A stretch of DNA of 26,019 bases from a virus, in IMG/VR virus record IMGVR_UViG_3300031772_000245, positions 1 to 26,019 of that record. One strand, written 5' to 3'. Of the stretch, positions 1 to 8,797 are shown piece by piece. Position numbers and translations under genes: made by a program. Below the pieces are notes generated by a model that was given only the letters and a program-made list of their open reading frames with translations, ran no database searches and had not been told where the DNA came from. Each line of letters begins with the position of its first letter. Position 1 is the stretch's first letter.

Positions 1-1
1 A

Positions 2-97
2 ATACCCGGCACCTATAGCGAGATGGTCAGAATCAGTTCTCTTGAGGCTTCCAATTCCCCTCAGGACATAACCGTCAGTCTAATCGTCAACCCTTAA
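2..97 (+). CDS. C-terminal end of an Ig/BACON-like virion protein (partial)
   Basis: An open frame enters from the left edge and stops with TAA at 95-97, giving 31 residues. They end in an alternating beta-strand pattern with a tyrosine early on (GTYSEMVRISS), then NSPQ, then DITVSLIV. That spacing, G-x-Y-x3-V-x-I-x-S then NSPQ-x-I-x-V-x-L-x-V, is what the last two strands of a BACON or similar Ig-like beta-sandwich look like. Such domains are common on phage surface, tail and capsid proteins, often as tandem copies. Only the end is visible, so the main function of the protein cannot be judged. The assignment rests on pattern recognition of a short stretch. Confidence 0.55.
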   Translation: MPGTYSEMVRISSLEASNSPQDITVSLIVNP

Positions 98-132
98 ATC
101 CTTCATACGGTCTCTTGTCTGGAGGCCTATTT

Positions 133-393
133 ATGTCTAAGGACTTTGAAGTCAATGCATCAAGCTCTATCGATGAGTTTTTTAAGTCACCTCGTCATTC
201 CTCTGTAGCTTCATCGATTCAGAATAAGATTCGCATGGCATCCGCTGATCAAATCCCATCGGGTTTTGTGCGGATTGCTAGTGATTCTTTGGTCCGACTT
301 TCCCAGCAAGATTTCTGGAAAGTTGGTCAGGATGATAGTGGTTTTTTCATTGAACGTCTCGTCGACGACGAAGATGGACCGGTTGCTGGTTAA
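133..393 (+). CDS. Small phage protein, unknown function (86 aa)
   Basis: ATG at 133 is chosen because a GGAGG Shine-Dalgarno sequence lies at 121-125, seven bases upstream; an in-frame TTG at 115 lies before that site and is unlikely. The 86-residue product has a Ser-rich N-terminal half, then a compact segment (SDSLVRLSQQDFWKV) and an acidic C-terminus. There is no signal peptide or membrane segment. It contains two R-x-A-S tetrapeptides (232-243 and 271-282), a motif recurring across the virion genes of this window. It is followed 12 bases later by the next gene with a strong ribosome site, so the two are co-transcribed. I do not recognise a family. Confidence 0.75.
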   Translation: MSKDFEVNASSSIDEFFKSPRHSSVASSIQNKIRMASADQIPSGFVRIASDSLVRLSQQDFWKVGQDDSGFFIERLVDDEDGPVAG

Positions 394-405
394 TTAGGAG
401 GATTC

Positions 406-1644
406 GTGGACGAGAAGAGCCTCCATAAGATTGCTCGGCGTGTGGCTTCCGGGAGAATCCGCACCGCTGGGATGATCGAGTTCAAAAAGGACCAGGGTCC
501 TATACGTCGAGACCTTAGGTCTCCTGGTTTCGAATGGACGGATAATGCTCTTCGCGATCTAGCTAAAGTTCTTTGGGCTTCTCAACGAGCCCATAGTTAT
601 GCATTATCTGCATATCAGACGTTCTCGAAAATGCAGTCCGCCCAATTTAGTCCTGACGGACTCCTTGGCGGTCGTGGTTATATCCAGTCTATAAAGGATA
701 TGAGAAGCTCTATGGCGCAGGCCGTTGAGGTTTTCAGTTCTTTTACCGATACTATCCAAGATGAAATAAATGCTGATCATTGGAGTAAGTCTGGAAGAGA
801 AGATGAAGAGACTTCCGAGCTTATCGACAATGCTGAAGAGATAAAGAAAGATCCGGAAACATTCGTTGAATCCGAATATGTTGATTCCGTCACCTCCGAA
901 CCAGGGGAGAATGATAATTATTTTGAATCTGGAGAGTATGAAGAGGAGCCCGTCGAAAATCCAGACGCCGATGATTTGAATCCTGAGCTTGCAGATTCAG
1001 ACGATTCAGATGACGACGATGATGACAATAATGACGACGACCTCCCAGAAATAGAAGGTTTCCATACTTCCTCCTCTTTGAGAGATCGTTATGACTACGG
1101 AGAGGAGTCCCCTAAGGCTAGTCTCCCGAATGATGAAACAGATCAGAGTTATGGGCAAACTGAATCAGAACTTCTGATGCATACTACGACCCCAGACCGG
1201 GGCAATATTGCTGGAATCAATAGATTAATTCGCCGTCATATGGCCAATTCTTCTGTTGACCCGAACACTCTCCCTGGACCTAGAGTTGAGCATCTCGGGC
1301 CTGCTTCATCTGAATCCGGGGTTTGGGCCGACGGCGATCCTTATGGTTCCGATGATCCAATGGGCAATAATTTATTCTCCGGCACTGACGACACCAATCC
1401 CCTTTATGAGGATTATTGTGCAGATGGTGTTAGTGCGTACGATACTCCCACCGATGGGGATTCTTCCATATTTAAAAAAGCTAGTTACTCAAATCTTCCT
1501 GGTGCGGATAATAAGAAAATTCTCCCGATATATGATTTAGGTTTATCAAGCCAAGATGTTGATCTCATACTGGCTGATCATGACGAAGCGGACGATGCTG
1601 GAGAACATAAGGATATGAAACCTTATAACTGGGATTTAGAATGA
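406..1644 (+). CDS. Acidic-linker phage protein, unknown function (412 aa)
   Basis: A GTG start at 406 is supported by AGGAGG at 396-401. Residues 1 to about 125 look folded and mostly helical, with an R-V-A-S motif at residues 12-15. The rest is low complexity and strongly acidic, including a run of Asp/Asn around residues 200-216, and is rich in Pro, Gly, Ser and Tyr. The C-terminal 20 residues form a second conserved-looking block ending in YNWDLE. The stop overlaps the next ATG by four bases (ATGA), indicating translational coupling. The position upstream of the packaging genes suggests a virion or assembly role, but no family is recognised. Acidic linkers of this kind are frequent in scaffolding and internal head proteins. 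Confidence 0.8.
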   Translation: MDEKSLHKIARRVASGRIRTAGMIEFKKDQGPIRRDLRSPGFEWTDNALRDLAKVLWASQRAHSYALSAYQTFSKMQSAQFSPDGLLGGRGYIQSIKDMRSSMAQAVEVFSSFTDTIQDEINADHWSKSGREDEETSELIDNAEEIKKDPETFVESEYVDSVTSEPGENDNYFESGEYEEEPVENPDADDLNPELADSDDSDDDDDDNNDDDLPEIEGFHTSSSLRDRYDYGEESPKASLPNDETDQSYGQTESELLMHTTTPDRGNIAGINRLIRRHMANSSVDPNTLPGPRVEHLGPASSESGVWADGDPYGSDDPMGNNLFSGTDDTNPLYEDYCADGVSAYDTPTDGDSSIFKKASYSNLPGADNKKILPIYDLGLSSQDVDLILADHDEADDAGEHKDMKPYNWDLE

Positions 1645-2708
1645 GTTCTGGACTCCCGGCTGATGATTCTGTATCCCGTCTTCTTCAGGACTTTGGTATA
1701 GGAATGTATGACTCAGACGTCTCCAACGTTCGTGGAGATTCTGATGATTTAGGTTCCGAACGTAATTCAAATGGTATATCAATCCCTGACGGAGGGGGTC
1801 CAGAGTCCGACCCTCCAGAACTTATGATTGGATATCCAATATTATCTTCTGATCTAGATGACCTTGATAGAGTTCTAGCCGCTATCAGCCTTCCTGGTGA
1901 TGTTGAACGTCCATCCATACGTTCAAAACGTCCGGCTGAAGATGTAATCGATGATCGTCTTCCTACTGTAGCCGATTCCGGTCTTCCGGATGATCATGAC
2001 AATCCTGCTGCTAGAACCGATTATTACGATCATATGACAACTAGTACTAGAAAACAATCTCTAGAGACTTCTCCATACTGGCCTGATGAAGATACCTCGG
2101 TATATGGCCAGGAGTCTCTTCCGAAAGTACCTAGTAACGAAGTTACTATGGACAATGATTTGGGCGCACTTGGTAACTACTTAAGTGGTTATGAAGTGGA
2201 AGATATATCAGGCCCGAATGGTTTTCCTTCTGAAGATTTTACTCAGAACGTTGACTATTCCCGTTCTAACGATGGAACTTCCGGTGGAAGCCTTATAGCT
2301 TCTAAATTGACGAGGGCAAGAATGAATAGAACTGCAACAAATATTAGCCTCGTTGATGATTTGACGAAGGAATTCCTCAAGGATTTCGGTAAGAAAGACT
2401 TGACTCGTCGTCACGTCATGACATTTCTTCAACAGAAGAATTCACATCAATATTTGGCTTCCGATATTGTTCGTAATTTGATGATACGGCACAATGTGTA
2501 TGTGAAAGATGTTTTGGATGAGTTCCCCGAGGGGGAACTCATACAGGATGGACGTAAGTCCATGGCATCAGTTCACGATAAACTTATTGAAGTTTCAATC
2601 TCGAATTTCAGGGACCCCGAGGTCGCCAACACAGTCCGTCGCTCTGCGGCTTCTGTTTCTACTGCTATAGCTCTACTTGAGAGGATTGGTGTCTTCAATG
2701 GCCGGTGA
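1641..2708 (+). CDS. Phage protein with disordered N-terminus, unknown function (355 aa)
   Basis: ATG at 1641 overlaps the previous stop (ATGA). The N-terminal 220 residues are acidic, rich in Asp, Ser, Pro and Gly, and probably disordered. Residues about 225-355 are basic and helical, with segments such as RHVMTFLQQKN and SDIVRNLMIRHNVYV that could form a small helical DNA- or protein-binding domain. Its layout (long acidic stretch plus one folded end) mirrors the preceding gene, so the pair may work together. No catalytic motif, membrane segment or zinc site is visible. The 3' end overlaps the start of the next gene by 11 bases. Confidence 0.78.
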   Translation: MSSGLPADDSVSRLLQDFGIGMYDSDVSNVRGDSDDLGSERNSNGISIPDGGGPESDPPELMIGYPILSSDLDDLDRVLAAISLPGDVERPSIRSKRPAEDVIDDRLPTVADSGLPDDHDNPAARTDYYDHMTTSTRKQSLETSPYWPDEDTSVYGQESLPKVPSNEVTMDNDLGALGNYLSGYEVEDISGPNGFPSEDFTQNVDYSRSNDGTSGGSLIASKLTRARMNRTATNISLVDDLTKEFLKDFGKKDLTRRHVMTFLQQKNSHQYLASDIVRNLMIRHNVYVKDVLDEFPEGELIQDGRKSMASVHDKLIEVSISNFRDPEVANTVRRSAASVSTAIALLERIGVFNGR

Positions 2709-4632
2709 GAAATTCGACCTTGACCGTGGCATTGGGGACCTAGAGGGTATATTCCATAACCAGGGTATATCCGATTTATCTTGGCTCTCTGTAACCGAAG
2801 AGGATTACAAGGCAGCAGAAACTTTGCCAAAGCAGAATCTGGATATAATACCTGATCTGCAAAAAGCTCTTTTTGAGGATAAGGACGGGGTTCCCCGTCT
2901 TATCCCTATGAAACCCCATGTCATTGTGAATCAGAATCCATCTGATTCACCTCATATAGTTCCGAAAGATGAAACATCTCCAATAAGAAACCGGCTTGCT
3001 CATTACATTATGAGCAACAGATCCTTTGATGAAATAACCCAGTTAATATCGCTGGAATTCTCTCAGTCTAGTTTGAGAATGGCTTCTAAGGAGATAACTC
3101 ACTTAATGGGTGAGAGAGGTCTTCTGGGGAATGTATATATCGACGCGAGTTGTTTTCCCCGTTGCGCAACGGATTCTAAAGAACAATCCTTTGTTCAGAA
3201 GAATGGTAAACGTGCTCTATACGTCCTTGCCAAAGAGTCTTGTTCCGACTGTGTAAATAATAAATCTGGTTTTTGTTCAGTTCTCGGCAGCAAGAGAATT
3301 GTCAATGAAGTTCCGTATGGAACTCAACTTGCTGCCCATTATGCCCCTCAGTTATCGTCCGAACTCCGTCCTTTGGACTTCGGAGTTTCCGGATGGAAGC
3401 AACGTGTTAAAACTGCCTTCCTGAAATCTCCTATCTCCTCAAGATCTGATGGTATTCAGACGGCCATGACGCAACATAAGGTTGCTTCTCCGGCCATTAC
3501 TAATGCTCATATCGATGAATTCGTGAATAGGCCTGCCGTTCAGGCCAACCGCGTTTCTTCTTCTTACTCAAAATTCGCTACCAGGATGATGTTCGGTCAT
3601 GATGATAGGGAGTTCCTTATTGCCTCCGGTGACAAGGAACTTCTTTCCTTGGCGTCTGAATTCGGCCTTTTAGGGCACTCTTGGCTGGATATGGATGCGA
3701 TTGGTGGGTGTAAGCCGACTCTGGCTTTCATTCGTCGTAGAGCTGATTCAGGTCTATCTAGCATATTTCCTGATTTTGTTCTTCGAAGGTCTTCTTGTGA
3801 GTTTTGCAAGAATGTGTCTGGTGGGTGCTGTTCGGAAATATCTAAGGTTTCAACTATCATAGATGAACTTCCGAAATATAATCGTATATCTTTTGCCAAA
3901 TCTTTACTACGTTCCGTTCGGAATGGCGTTATCTCCAATGACGAAGCTAAGCTAGCGGTTTCCAGATCTGCTTCTCTTAAGAATCCGAACTGGAGATCAC
4001 TTATTGCTTCTATTAATATGAAGAAACCGGAGAAATCCCCGACACCGTCATATTCAAACACAAGGGCAAAAGCTTTTACTGGGGTTTCTACTACTGTAGA
4101 AAGAATTATTGACCCCAATGAAGTTCGTAATTTCATATCAAAAGCCATGAATTCCGGACTTTCTGGTGAAGAGCTAAAATCTTCAATACTTAAAGTCTGG
4201 ACTAGGGATGAACTTTCTTCTGTACCTCAAGTTGCCAAGATAGCCTCATATAGTGGCATTCAGGGTACCCATTTCTTGGATCCAACTGCATATGGTGATT
4301 ATGGATCCGGATGTAATGAAGGATCCTCACTACTCAAAAAGAAAGACGTACCCCTTGTTCTTGCTTCTAGCAGGTGCACCGGTTGTACCCTTCAAACTTC
4401 TCCTGGTTGGTGTTCGAAGTATGCTAAAGGACTTCTTCGTAGTATTCCGGACTCCATAATGGCATCTATGAAGGTTACTCGGGCATCTTCAAAGATTCAT
4501 ACCGCTTCTGCTGTTAAATCGTCTGATCCAGTATCAGATTTTGACATTAGTAAACCTGATATTGAGATATCAAGTTCCGGTTTTGATTCAGATTTCTCGA
4601 TATCTGTTTCTTCCCCGAATATTGACATTTAA
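2698..4632 (+). CDS. Three-repeat cysteine-rich protein, putative metal-binding virion protein (644 aa)
   Basis: I choose ATG 2698, preceded by GAGAGGA at 2679-2685; TTG 2677/2686 and GTG 2689 are in-frame alternatives. The protein carries three copies of one module. Each has a lead-in with a conserved Asp (NVYIDAS at 145-151, HSWLDMD at 327-333, THFLDPT at 524-530), then a lone Cys (C156, C338, C539), then 20-28 residues, then a C-x2-C-x4-7-S-G-x-C cluster (C182/C185/C193, C367/C370/C377, C560/C563/C572) and a downstream proline. Four cysteines per module would suit one zinc ion or a small iron-sulfur cluster. The modules are separated by about 190-200 residues of Ser-rich helical linker. 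It ends in a Ser/Asp-rich tail. I do not recognise the family. Confidence 0.8.
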   Translation: MAGEKFDLDRGIGDLEGIFHNQGISDLSWLSVTEEDYKAAETLPKQNLDIIPDLQKALFEDKDGVPRLIPMKPHVIVNQNPSDSPHIVPKDETSPIRNRLAHYIMSNRSFDEITQLISLEFSQSSLRMASKEITHLMGERGLLGNVYIDASCFPRCATDSKEQSFVQKNGKRALYVLAKESCSDCVNNKSGFCSVLGSKRIVNEVPYGTQLAAHYAPQLSSELRPLDFGVSGWKQRVKTAFLKSPISSRSDGIQTAMTQHKVASPAITNAHIDEFVNRPAVQANRVSSSYSKFATRMMFGHDDREFLIASGDKELLSLASEFGLLGHSWLDMDAIGGCKPTLAFIRRRADSGLSSIFPDFVLRRSSCEFCKNVSGGCCSEISKVSTIIDELPKYNRISFAKSLLRSVRNGVISNDEAKLAVSRSASLKNPNWRSLIASINMKKPEKSPTPSYSNTRAKAFTGVSTTVERIIDPNEVRNFISKAMNSGLSGEELKSSILKVWTRDELSSVPQVAKIASYSGIQGTHFLDPTAYGDYGSGCNEGSSLLKKKDVPLVLASSRCTGCTLQTSPGWCSKYAKGLLRSIPDSIMASMKVTRASSKIHTASAVKSSDPVSDFDISKPDIEISSSGFDSDFSISVSSPNIDI

Positions 4633-4645
4633 GTATTGTCTTTGA

Positions 4646-5248
4646 ATGGGTGATGAAAAAGATACTGATTCTCCAGTAATCGAAGGGAAACTAATACAGT
4701 TCCCTTCGAAAAATGATATTGATATGGCAGAGATAGGTGTTAATTACGCCTCTCCTGTTTCTGCCAAAGATAATGAATATATACCTACTCTCTCTGATTT
4801 GAAAAAAATGGAGAAGGAGTTTAAAGAACGTGAGGAGTTTGTTAGAACTCAGGCTCTTGTTCAATCATCAGATTTAAAAATAAATCCTGTAGATCTTTCT
4901 GATCTTTTGATCAGAGAAATAGTAGAAGAACTATCTCATTTGAAATGGGAGAGACAGAAGTTAGCTAAAGCGGGAAAGTATGCTACTAACCAATCAGTTA
5001 GTCGTATAGCCGCCCTTAAGCAACTCTCTGAAATCCTTTCAAAAAGAATAGAGAACGCTAGAAATGAAAGACTTGATCTAAGGTCTCCTCGTTTCCAACA
5101 GGTTCTAAATCTGTGGATGAATTTTCTTTATGAATCTATGAAGAAAGTTAACCTGAACGATCAAGAAATAGACCTAGTTTTCGCCCAGATGAAAGCTGAT
5201 ATGCTAGATTGGGAGAAACTGTTGGTTGATCCTTCGGATAAACCATGA
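4646..5248 (+). CDS. Helical protein directly upstream of terL (200 aa); small-terminase candidate
   Basis: ATG at 4646 has only a weak upstream ribosome site. The N-terminal 45 residues look flexible; the remainder is nearly all charged helix and likely coiled coil, with stretches such as LSHLKWERQKLAKAGKY and the C-terminal FLYESMKKVNLNDQEIDLVF. Its stop codon overlaps the terminase ATG by four bases, so synthesis is coupled to the motor protein. In many phages the small terminase subunit sits just upstream of the large one and is helical and oligomeric, so this is a positional candidate. No recognisable helix-turn-helix is seen and I have no sequence match, so the role is an inference. Confidence 0.75.
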   Translation: MGDEKDTDSPVIEGKLIQFPSKNDIDMAEIGVNYASPVSAKDNEYIPTLSDLKKMEKEFKEREEFVRTQALVQSSDLKINPVDLSDLLIREIVEELSHLKWERQKLAKAGKYATNQSVSRIAALKQLSEILSKRIENARNERLDLRSPRFQQVLNLWMNFLYESMKKVNLNDQEIDLVFAQMKADMLDWEKLLVDPSDKP

Positions 5249-8200
5249 GTTCTAAAGAACCAGTACAGAAAAGCCTCCTTACCGGAACTGTAGACTCTTT
5301 TCTTAATCAGAAAAAAAGACAACAGTCTGAAACTGAAGGAAAATCTGAAGGTGATGTAGAATTTATCACCATCATAGAATTTGTCGATAGATTTAAACTT
5401 CTTCCATATGGTTTATTCCCTGCCCAAAAATTCATACTTAAATTATATTATGGATTACCTCTAGATGGTGATCTAAAATCAATAAAAATAACTGATAAGT
5501 TCAATAAGATAATTCTTCATGAACTTACCGAAAAAGAATATCTTGCATATTTATACGATAACGGGAGATGTAATATAAGAGTCCAAGATGGGAGGATAAG
5601 GAATGAACTCATTCTGGTAGCTGGCAGACGAGCTGGTAAAAGCGAAATAAGCAGCATAGTTTGTGCGTATGAAATATATAAATTAATTTGCAGAGGGAAT
5701 CCGCAGGCATATTACGGTATGCCTGCCAGCTCTGAAATCCGCGTTCTTGATATTGCTAATGATAAGGATCAGGCCTCAATAGTTTACGGAAATATGCAGG
5801 GTTATATCGGTTCAATAGATTATTTCAAAAGTTCAAATACGCATGACACCCAATCCTATATGAAATTCAGGTCTGATGGTGATAGAAAGAAATTTGGTCC
5901 GGAAGGAAAATGTATAATTGAGGGCTCTCTTGTTTTAACTAATCGTGGTCTTTTATCGATTGAATCTTTTGGGAATCCGACTGGTCCAGAATGGCAAGAC
6001 ATTAACTTTAAGGTTGCTCAGGAAGGGAAATCTGTACACGAATTTGCTACAAATTTCTATAGTGGTGGTGAACAATTAGTAAAGAAATTGGTCACGAAAA
6101 ATGGTTATGAATTATCTGCCACTCCAGAACATAGAATTAGAGTTCTTTCCTCAGACGGGGAAATAGTGTGGAGACAATTTAATGACATAAAAATCGGTGA
6201 ATTTATTGGAATAAACAGGTCTACTAATCTGTGGTCTGATTCTTATTTTCAGACTTCTGAATTTGTGAACGAATCTCTAAATAAATTCGATGATTCGTTT
6301 TCCTTAAAGATTGGAAAATTTATAAATTGGATTGGTGGCATCGAAGGCCCCGTGGATATGACAGTATCCGAGGTTTGTGATTTGATTGGAGTAGCCTCTT
6401 TAAGGGGTGTTCTTTCTCATTTGAAGTCAATTGGATTTGATGTTCGGAAGACTGTAAAATTAAGGAAATTTGGTGCCGGTTCTACCGTTCGATGGTATCC
6501 GACAAAAATAGAATGGGATAAAAATGCAGGAAAAAATACAAAGTCCATAAATTTTCCGGAATTTCTTGATGAAAAATGGGGAGAAATTCTTGGTATATTG
6601 ACAGGTGATGGTACGTGGAATTATAAGAGTGGTATTGAGATCACAGGTGGATGTAAAGAATTTAAAAAATATTTGATTGATTTATTTAATGAGAATTTCA
6701 GCAATCATAAAATATTTTATAAGAAAAAATCTGATAATGCGTGGCAAATCAGGTCTTATTCGAAACCACTTCGCAGATTTTTGGAGAGACTTGGTTATGT
6801 AAAATATAAACCATCTGATAAGAGAGTTCCATTTGTTATTTTTCAGTCTCCTCGCTCTGTGGTAGCTTCCTATCTTCGCGGTCTTTTCGAAACTGATGGA
6901 ACAATTAATGAAAATGGGTTAGGCCTCTCTTTTTGTACCGCATCACACCGTTTAGCTTCTGAAGTTCAACTTTTGCTTTTAAATTTTGGTATTATATCCA
7001 ATCTTCGAAGTAAATATAACAGAAAGTATGATAAATACTATTATGATTTGATGATTATTGGAAATAATTCTTATAATATATTCAAGAAAGAAATTCGCTT
7101 TATAACAGATAGAAAGAACTCCAGACTTGATTCGATTCGCGCAAATAAGAATCTTGAGATGATTCCGAATCTTAACATTCAGTTGAGGAATATTATTAAT
7201 AATATTCCTCAACGTACAAGTAGTAAGTTAAAAACAAGGTTTATTAAACTCGCTGGAGACGCAGTAGATTCGAAGCGGAATTCTGGAATATCATATATAT
7301 CACTACGTGGATGTATTGAAATCGCCCGAGAAGCAAACATTGATGATTCATTGATCAAGAATTTGGATCATGTACTTAACACTTTCTATTATTGGGATCC
7401 TGTTAAGTCCATTACTGACGATAAGAAAAAAGTATATGATTTATGTGTTCCGAGTGGTTCTTCTTTCGTATCTCAAGGAATGACGAACCATAACTCGACT
7501 ATAGTTTCTTCCTTCAAAAGTTCGATAGCTAAGGGCCTCCGTGGTCGCGGCGTTATCTGTGCCGTTTTAGATGAGATAGCTTTCTTTATTGATAATGGAC
7601 ACAGCTCCGCTGAAAAGGTTTATCGAGCTTTAAATCCATCACTTGCTCAGTTTTCTCCTAAAGATCCCAAGGATAAACATATACCAATAGGAGAGACCCA
7701 TGGAAGAATGATTTTAATATCATCTCCTGATTCAAAAGAGGGTTTTTTCTATAATCAATATCTCAAAGCTATGTCCAATGATCCTGGATCTGCCAATATG
7801 TTGGTCATCCAGGCCCCCACGTGGGAAATTAATCCAACAATTTCCCCATCTTATTATGAAACTGAATTTTATAAGGACCCTGCTTCATTTAGAACAGAGC
7901 ATGGGGCTGAATTTTCTGATCGTGTTCGTGGTTGGATCGAAGATGCTGTTGATTTAAATACTATAATTGACCCTCTTCTTCGTCCAAAATTTAGGGGTTT
8001 ACCCAGGGAAGTACATTTTGCCGGAGTGGACTTTGGATTATCGAAAGATGGAACTTCCATAACTTTAACCAAATTCGCTAGTGGAAAAGTTGAACTGGTT
8101 TATCATGAAATATGGTATCCCAGAATTAGATGGAGAGATTCAAATCCACATTTGAATGATCCCATCAATCCCTATGCTCTAACTATTCATGAAACAAATC

Positions 8201-8775
8201 GTCTTGATATAGATCAAATAGCCGATTGGTTTTCATCATTGTCAAAATTATTTTATATACATAAAGGGATCTTCGATCAGTGGGCCGGGCCTGTCTTCGA
8301 GCAGATTCTACATAAAAAGGGCCTTGAACAATTTGAAATGAGGAATTTTCACACTTCAGATTCTTCATATATGTACCAGAATTTCAAAATGATGATGTTT
8401 AATAAAAGACTTTCTCTCTATGATTGGCCCATCCCGGATCCTTCAGAAACTGGAGGCTCCAGACATTCTCCATTAATTCAAGAGCTTCTCGAACTCCAGG
8501 CAACCTCTGCTGGTAAGAACATGATAATAGTAGAAGCCCCGAAAGTTGTTGGGAAACATGATGATATGTCCGATTCTCTTGCTCGTTCAGTTCTCCTGGC
8601 CTCGGAGTACATAAAAGATAACCCTAGCGCTCTTGACGTTAATCACATATCGGGAGTATCCGCTTACGCCCCCAGGATAGCTTCCGGTTCGCATGGTCAG
8701 TATCATAGAATGAAAGCTCGAATTCATGGGGTCAACAGAGATCGCATTCCGGGCATGAGGCAAAGGGTCCGCTGA
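5245..8775 (+). CDS. terL: Terminase large subunit, interrupted by an intein (1176 aa precursor)
   Basis: This is the packaging motor ATPase and nuclease that pumps DNA through the portal and cuts the concatemer. Walker A is GRRAGKS at residues 127-133. Walker B is VLDE at 774-777, with a hydrophobic lead-in. The RNase H-like nuclease begins with GVDFGLS (D929) and ends with HDDMSDSLA (D1106/D1107/D1110 region), the usual Asp positions for metal binding. An intein occupies residues 223-750; removing it leaves a 648-residue protein, a normal TerL length. The junction is K222|C223 on the left and N750|S751 on the right, between the two ATPase motifs. ATG 5245 overlaps the upstream stop. The C-terminal tail holds an R-I-A-S motif (R1144). 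The stop codon lies inside a terminator-like hairpin. Confidence 0.96.
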   Translation: MSSKEPVQKSLLTGTVDSFLNQKKRQQSETEGKSEGDVEFITIIEFVDRFKLLPYGLFPAQKFILKLYYGLPLDGDLKSIKITDKFNKIILHELTEKEYLAYLYDNGRCNIRVQDGRIRNELILVAGRRAGKSEISSIVCAYEIYKLICRGNPQAYYGMPASSEIRVLDIANDKDQASIVYGNMQGYIGSIDYFKSSNTHDTQSYMKFRSDGDRKKFGPEGKCIIEGSLVLTNRGLLSIESFGNPTGPEWQDINFKVAQEGKSVHEFATNFYSGGEQLVKKLVTKNGYELSATPEHRIRVLSSDGEIVWRQFNDIKIGEFIGINRSTNLWSDSYFQTSEFVNESLNKFDDSFSLKIGKFINWIGGIEGPVDMTVSEVCDLIGVASLRGVLSHLKSIGFDVRKTVKLRKFGAGSTVRWYPTKIEWDKNAGKNTKSINFPEFLDEKWGEILGILTGDGTWNYKSGIEITGGCKEFKKYLIDLFNENFSNHKIFYKKKSDNAWQIRSYSKPLRRFLERLGYVKYKPSDKRVPFVIFQSPRSVVASYLRGLFETDGTINENGLGLSFCTASHRLASEVQLLLLNFGIISNLRSKYNRKYDKYYYDLMIIGNNSYNIFKKEIRFITDRKNSRLDSIRANKNLEMIPNLNIQLRNIINNIPQRTSSKLKTRFIKLAGDAVDSKRNSGISYISLRGCIEIAREANIDDSLIKNLDHVLNTFYYWDPVKSITDDKKKVYDLCVPSGSSFVSQGMTNHNSTIVSSFKSSIAKGLRGRGVICAVLDEIAFFIDNGHSSAEKVYRALNPSLAQFSPKDPKDKHIPIGETHGRMILISSPDSKEGFFYNQYLKAMSNDPGSANMLVIQAPTWEINPTISPSYYETEFYKDPASFRTEHGAEFSDRVRGWIEDAVDLNTIIDPLLRPKFRGLPREVHFAGVDFGLSKDGTSITLTKFASGKVELVYHEIWYPRIRWRDSNPHLNDPINPYALTIHETNRLDIDQIADWFSSLSKLFYIHKGIFDQWAGPVFEQILHKKGLEQFEMRNFHTSDSSYMYQNFKMMMFNKRLSLYDWPIPDPSETGGSRHSPLIQELLELQATSAGKNMIIVEAPKVVGKHDDMSDSLARSVLLASEYIKDNPSALDVNHISGVSAYAPRIASGSHGQYHRMKARIHGVNRDRIPGMRQRVR
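5911..7494 (+). mobile_element. LAGLIDADG intein in terL (528 aa)
   Basis: The intein starts at Cys (TGT at 5911, precursor residue 223) in an EGSLVLTNRGL block A. Block B is TPEHRIRV. It ends with a VYDLCVPSG block F and the HN|S junction (Asn at 7492-7494, Ser +1 at 7495). These are the residues that splicing needs: Cys1, the block B His, the terminal His-Asn and a Ser nucleophile. Two LAGLIDADG motifs lie between: LGILTGDG at precursor residues 449-456 and LRGLFETDG at 544-552, both with the catalytic Asp, so the homing endonuclease looks intact. At 528 residues it is long for an intein; residues after the second motif probably hold extra DNA-binding sequence. Its codons are visibly more AT-rich than the flanking terL exteins, which fits later arrival. 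Confidence 0.95.
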
Positions 8776-8797
8776 CCCTTTGTTATTCTTTCTTTTT
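8761..8797 (+). terminator. Rho-independent-type terminator over the terL stop codon
   Basis: A perfect 9-bp stem pairs 8761-8769 with 8774-8782 around a 4-base loop (8770-8773). It is followed by a T-rich tract at 8783-8797. The TGA of terL (8773-8775) is inside the hairpin, and the next gene starts immediately after the T tract. This is a classical intrinsic terminator shape, probably limiting read-through from terL into the genes between it and the portal. Confidence 0.75.

Noticed and set aside
3597-4148. 183-codon minus-strand frame opposite the Cys-repeat gene.
   Set aside because: It is a shadow: no ribosome site, and the plus-strand product shows convincing repeated motifs across the same bases.
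5896-5916. GPEGKC at the terL intein junction, which becomes GPEGKS after splicing and resembles a P-loop.
   Set aside because: The real Walker A is GRRAGKS at residues 127-133 with the expected context; this site lies well downstream.
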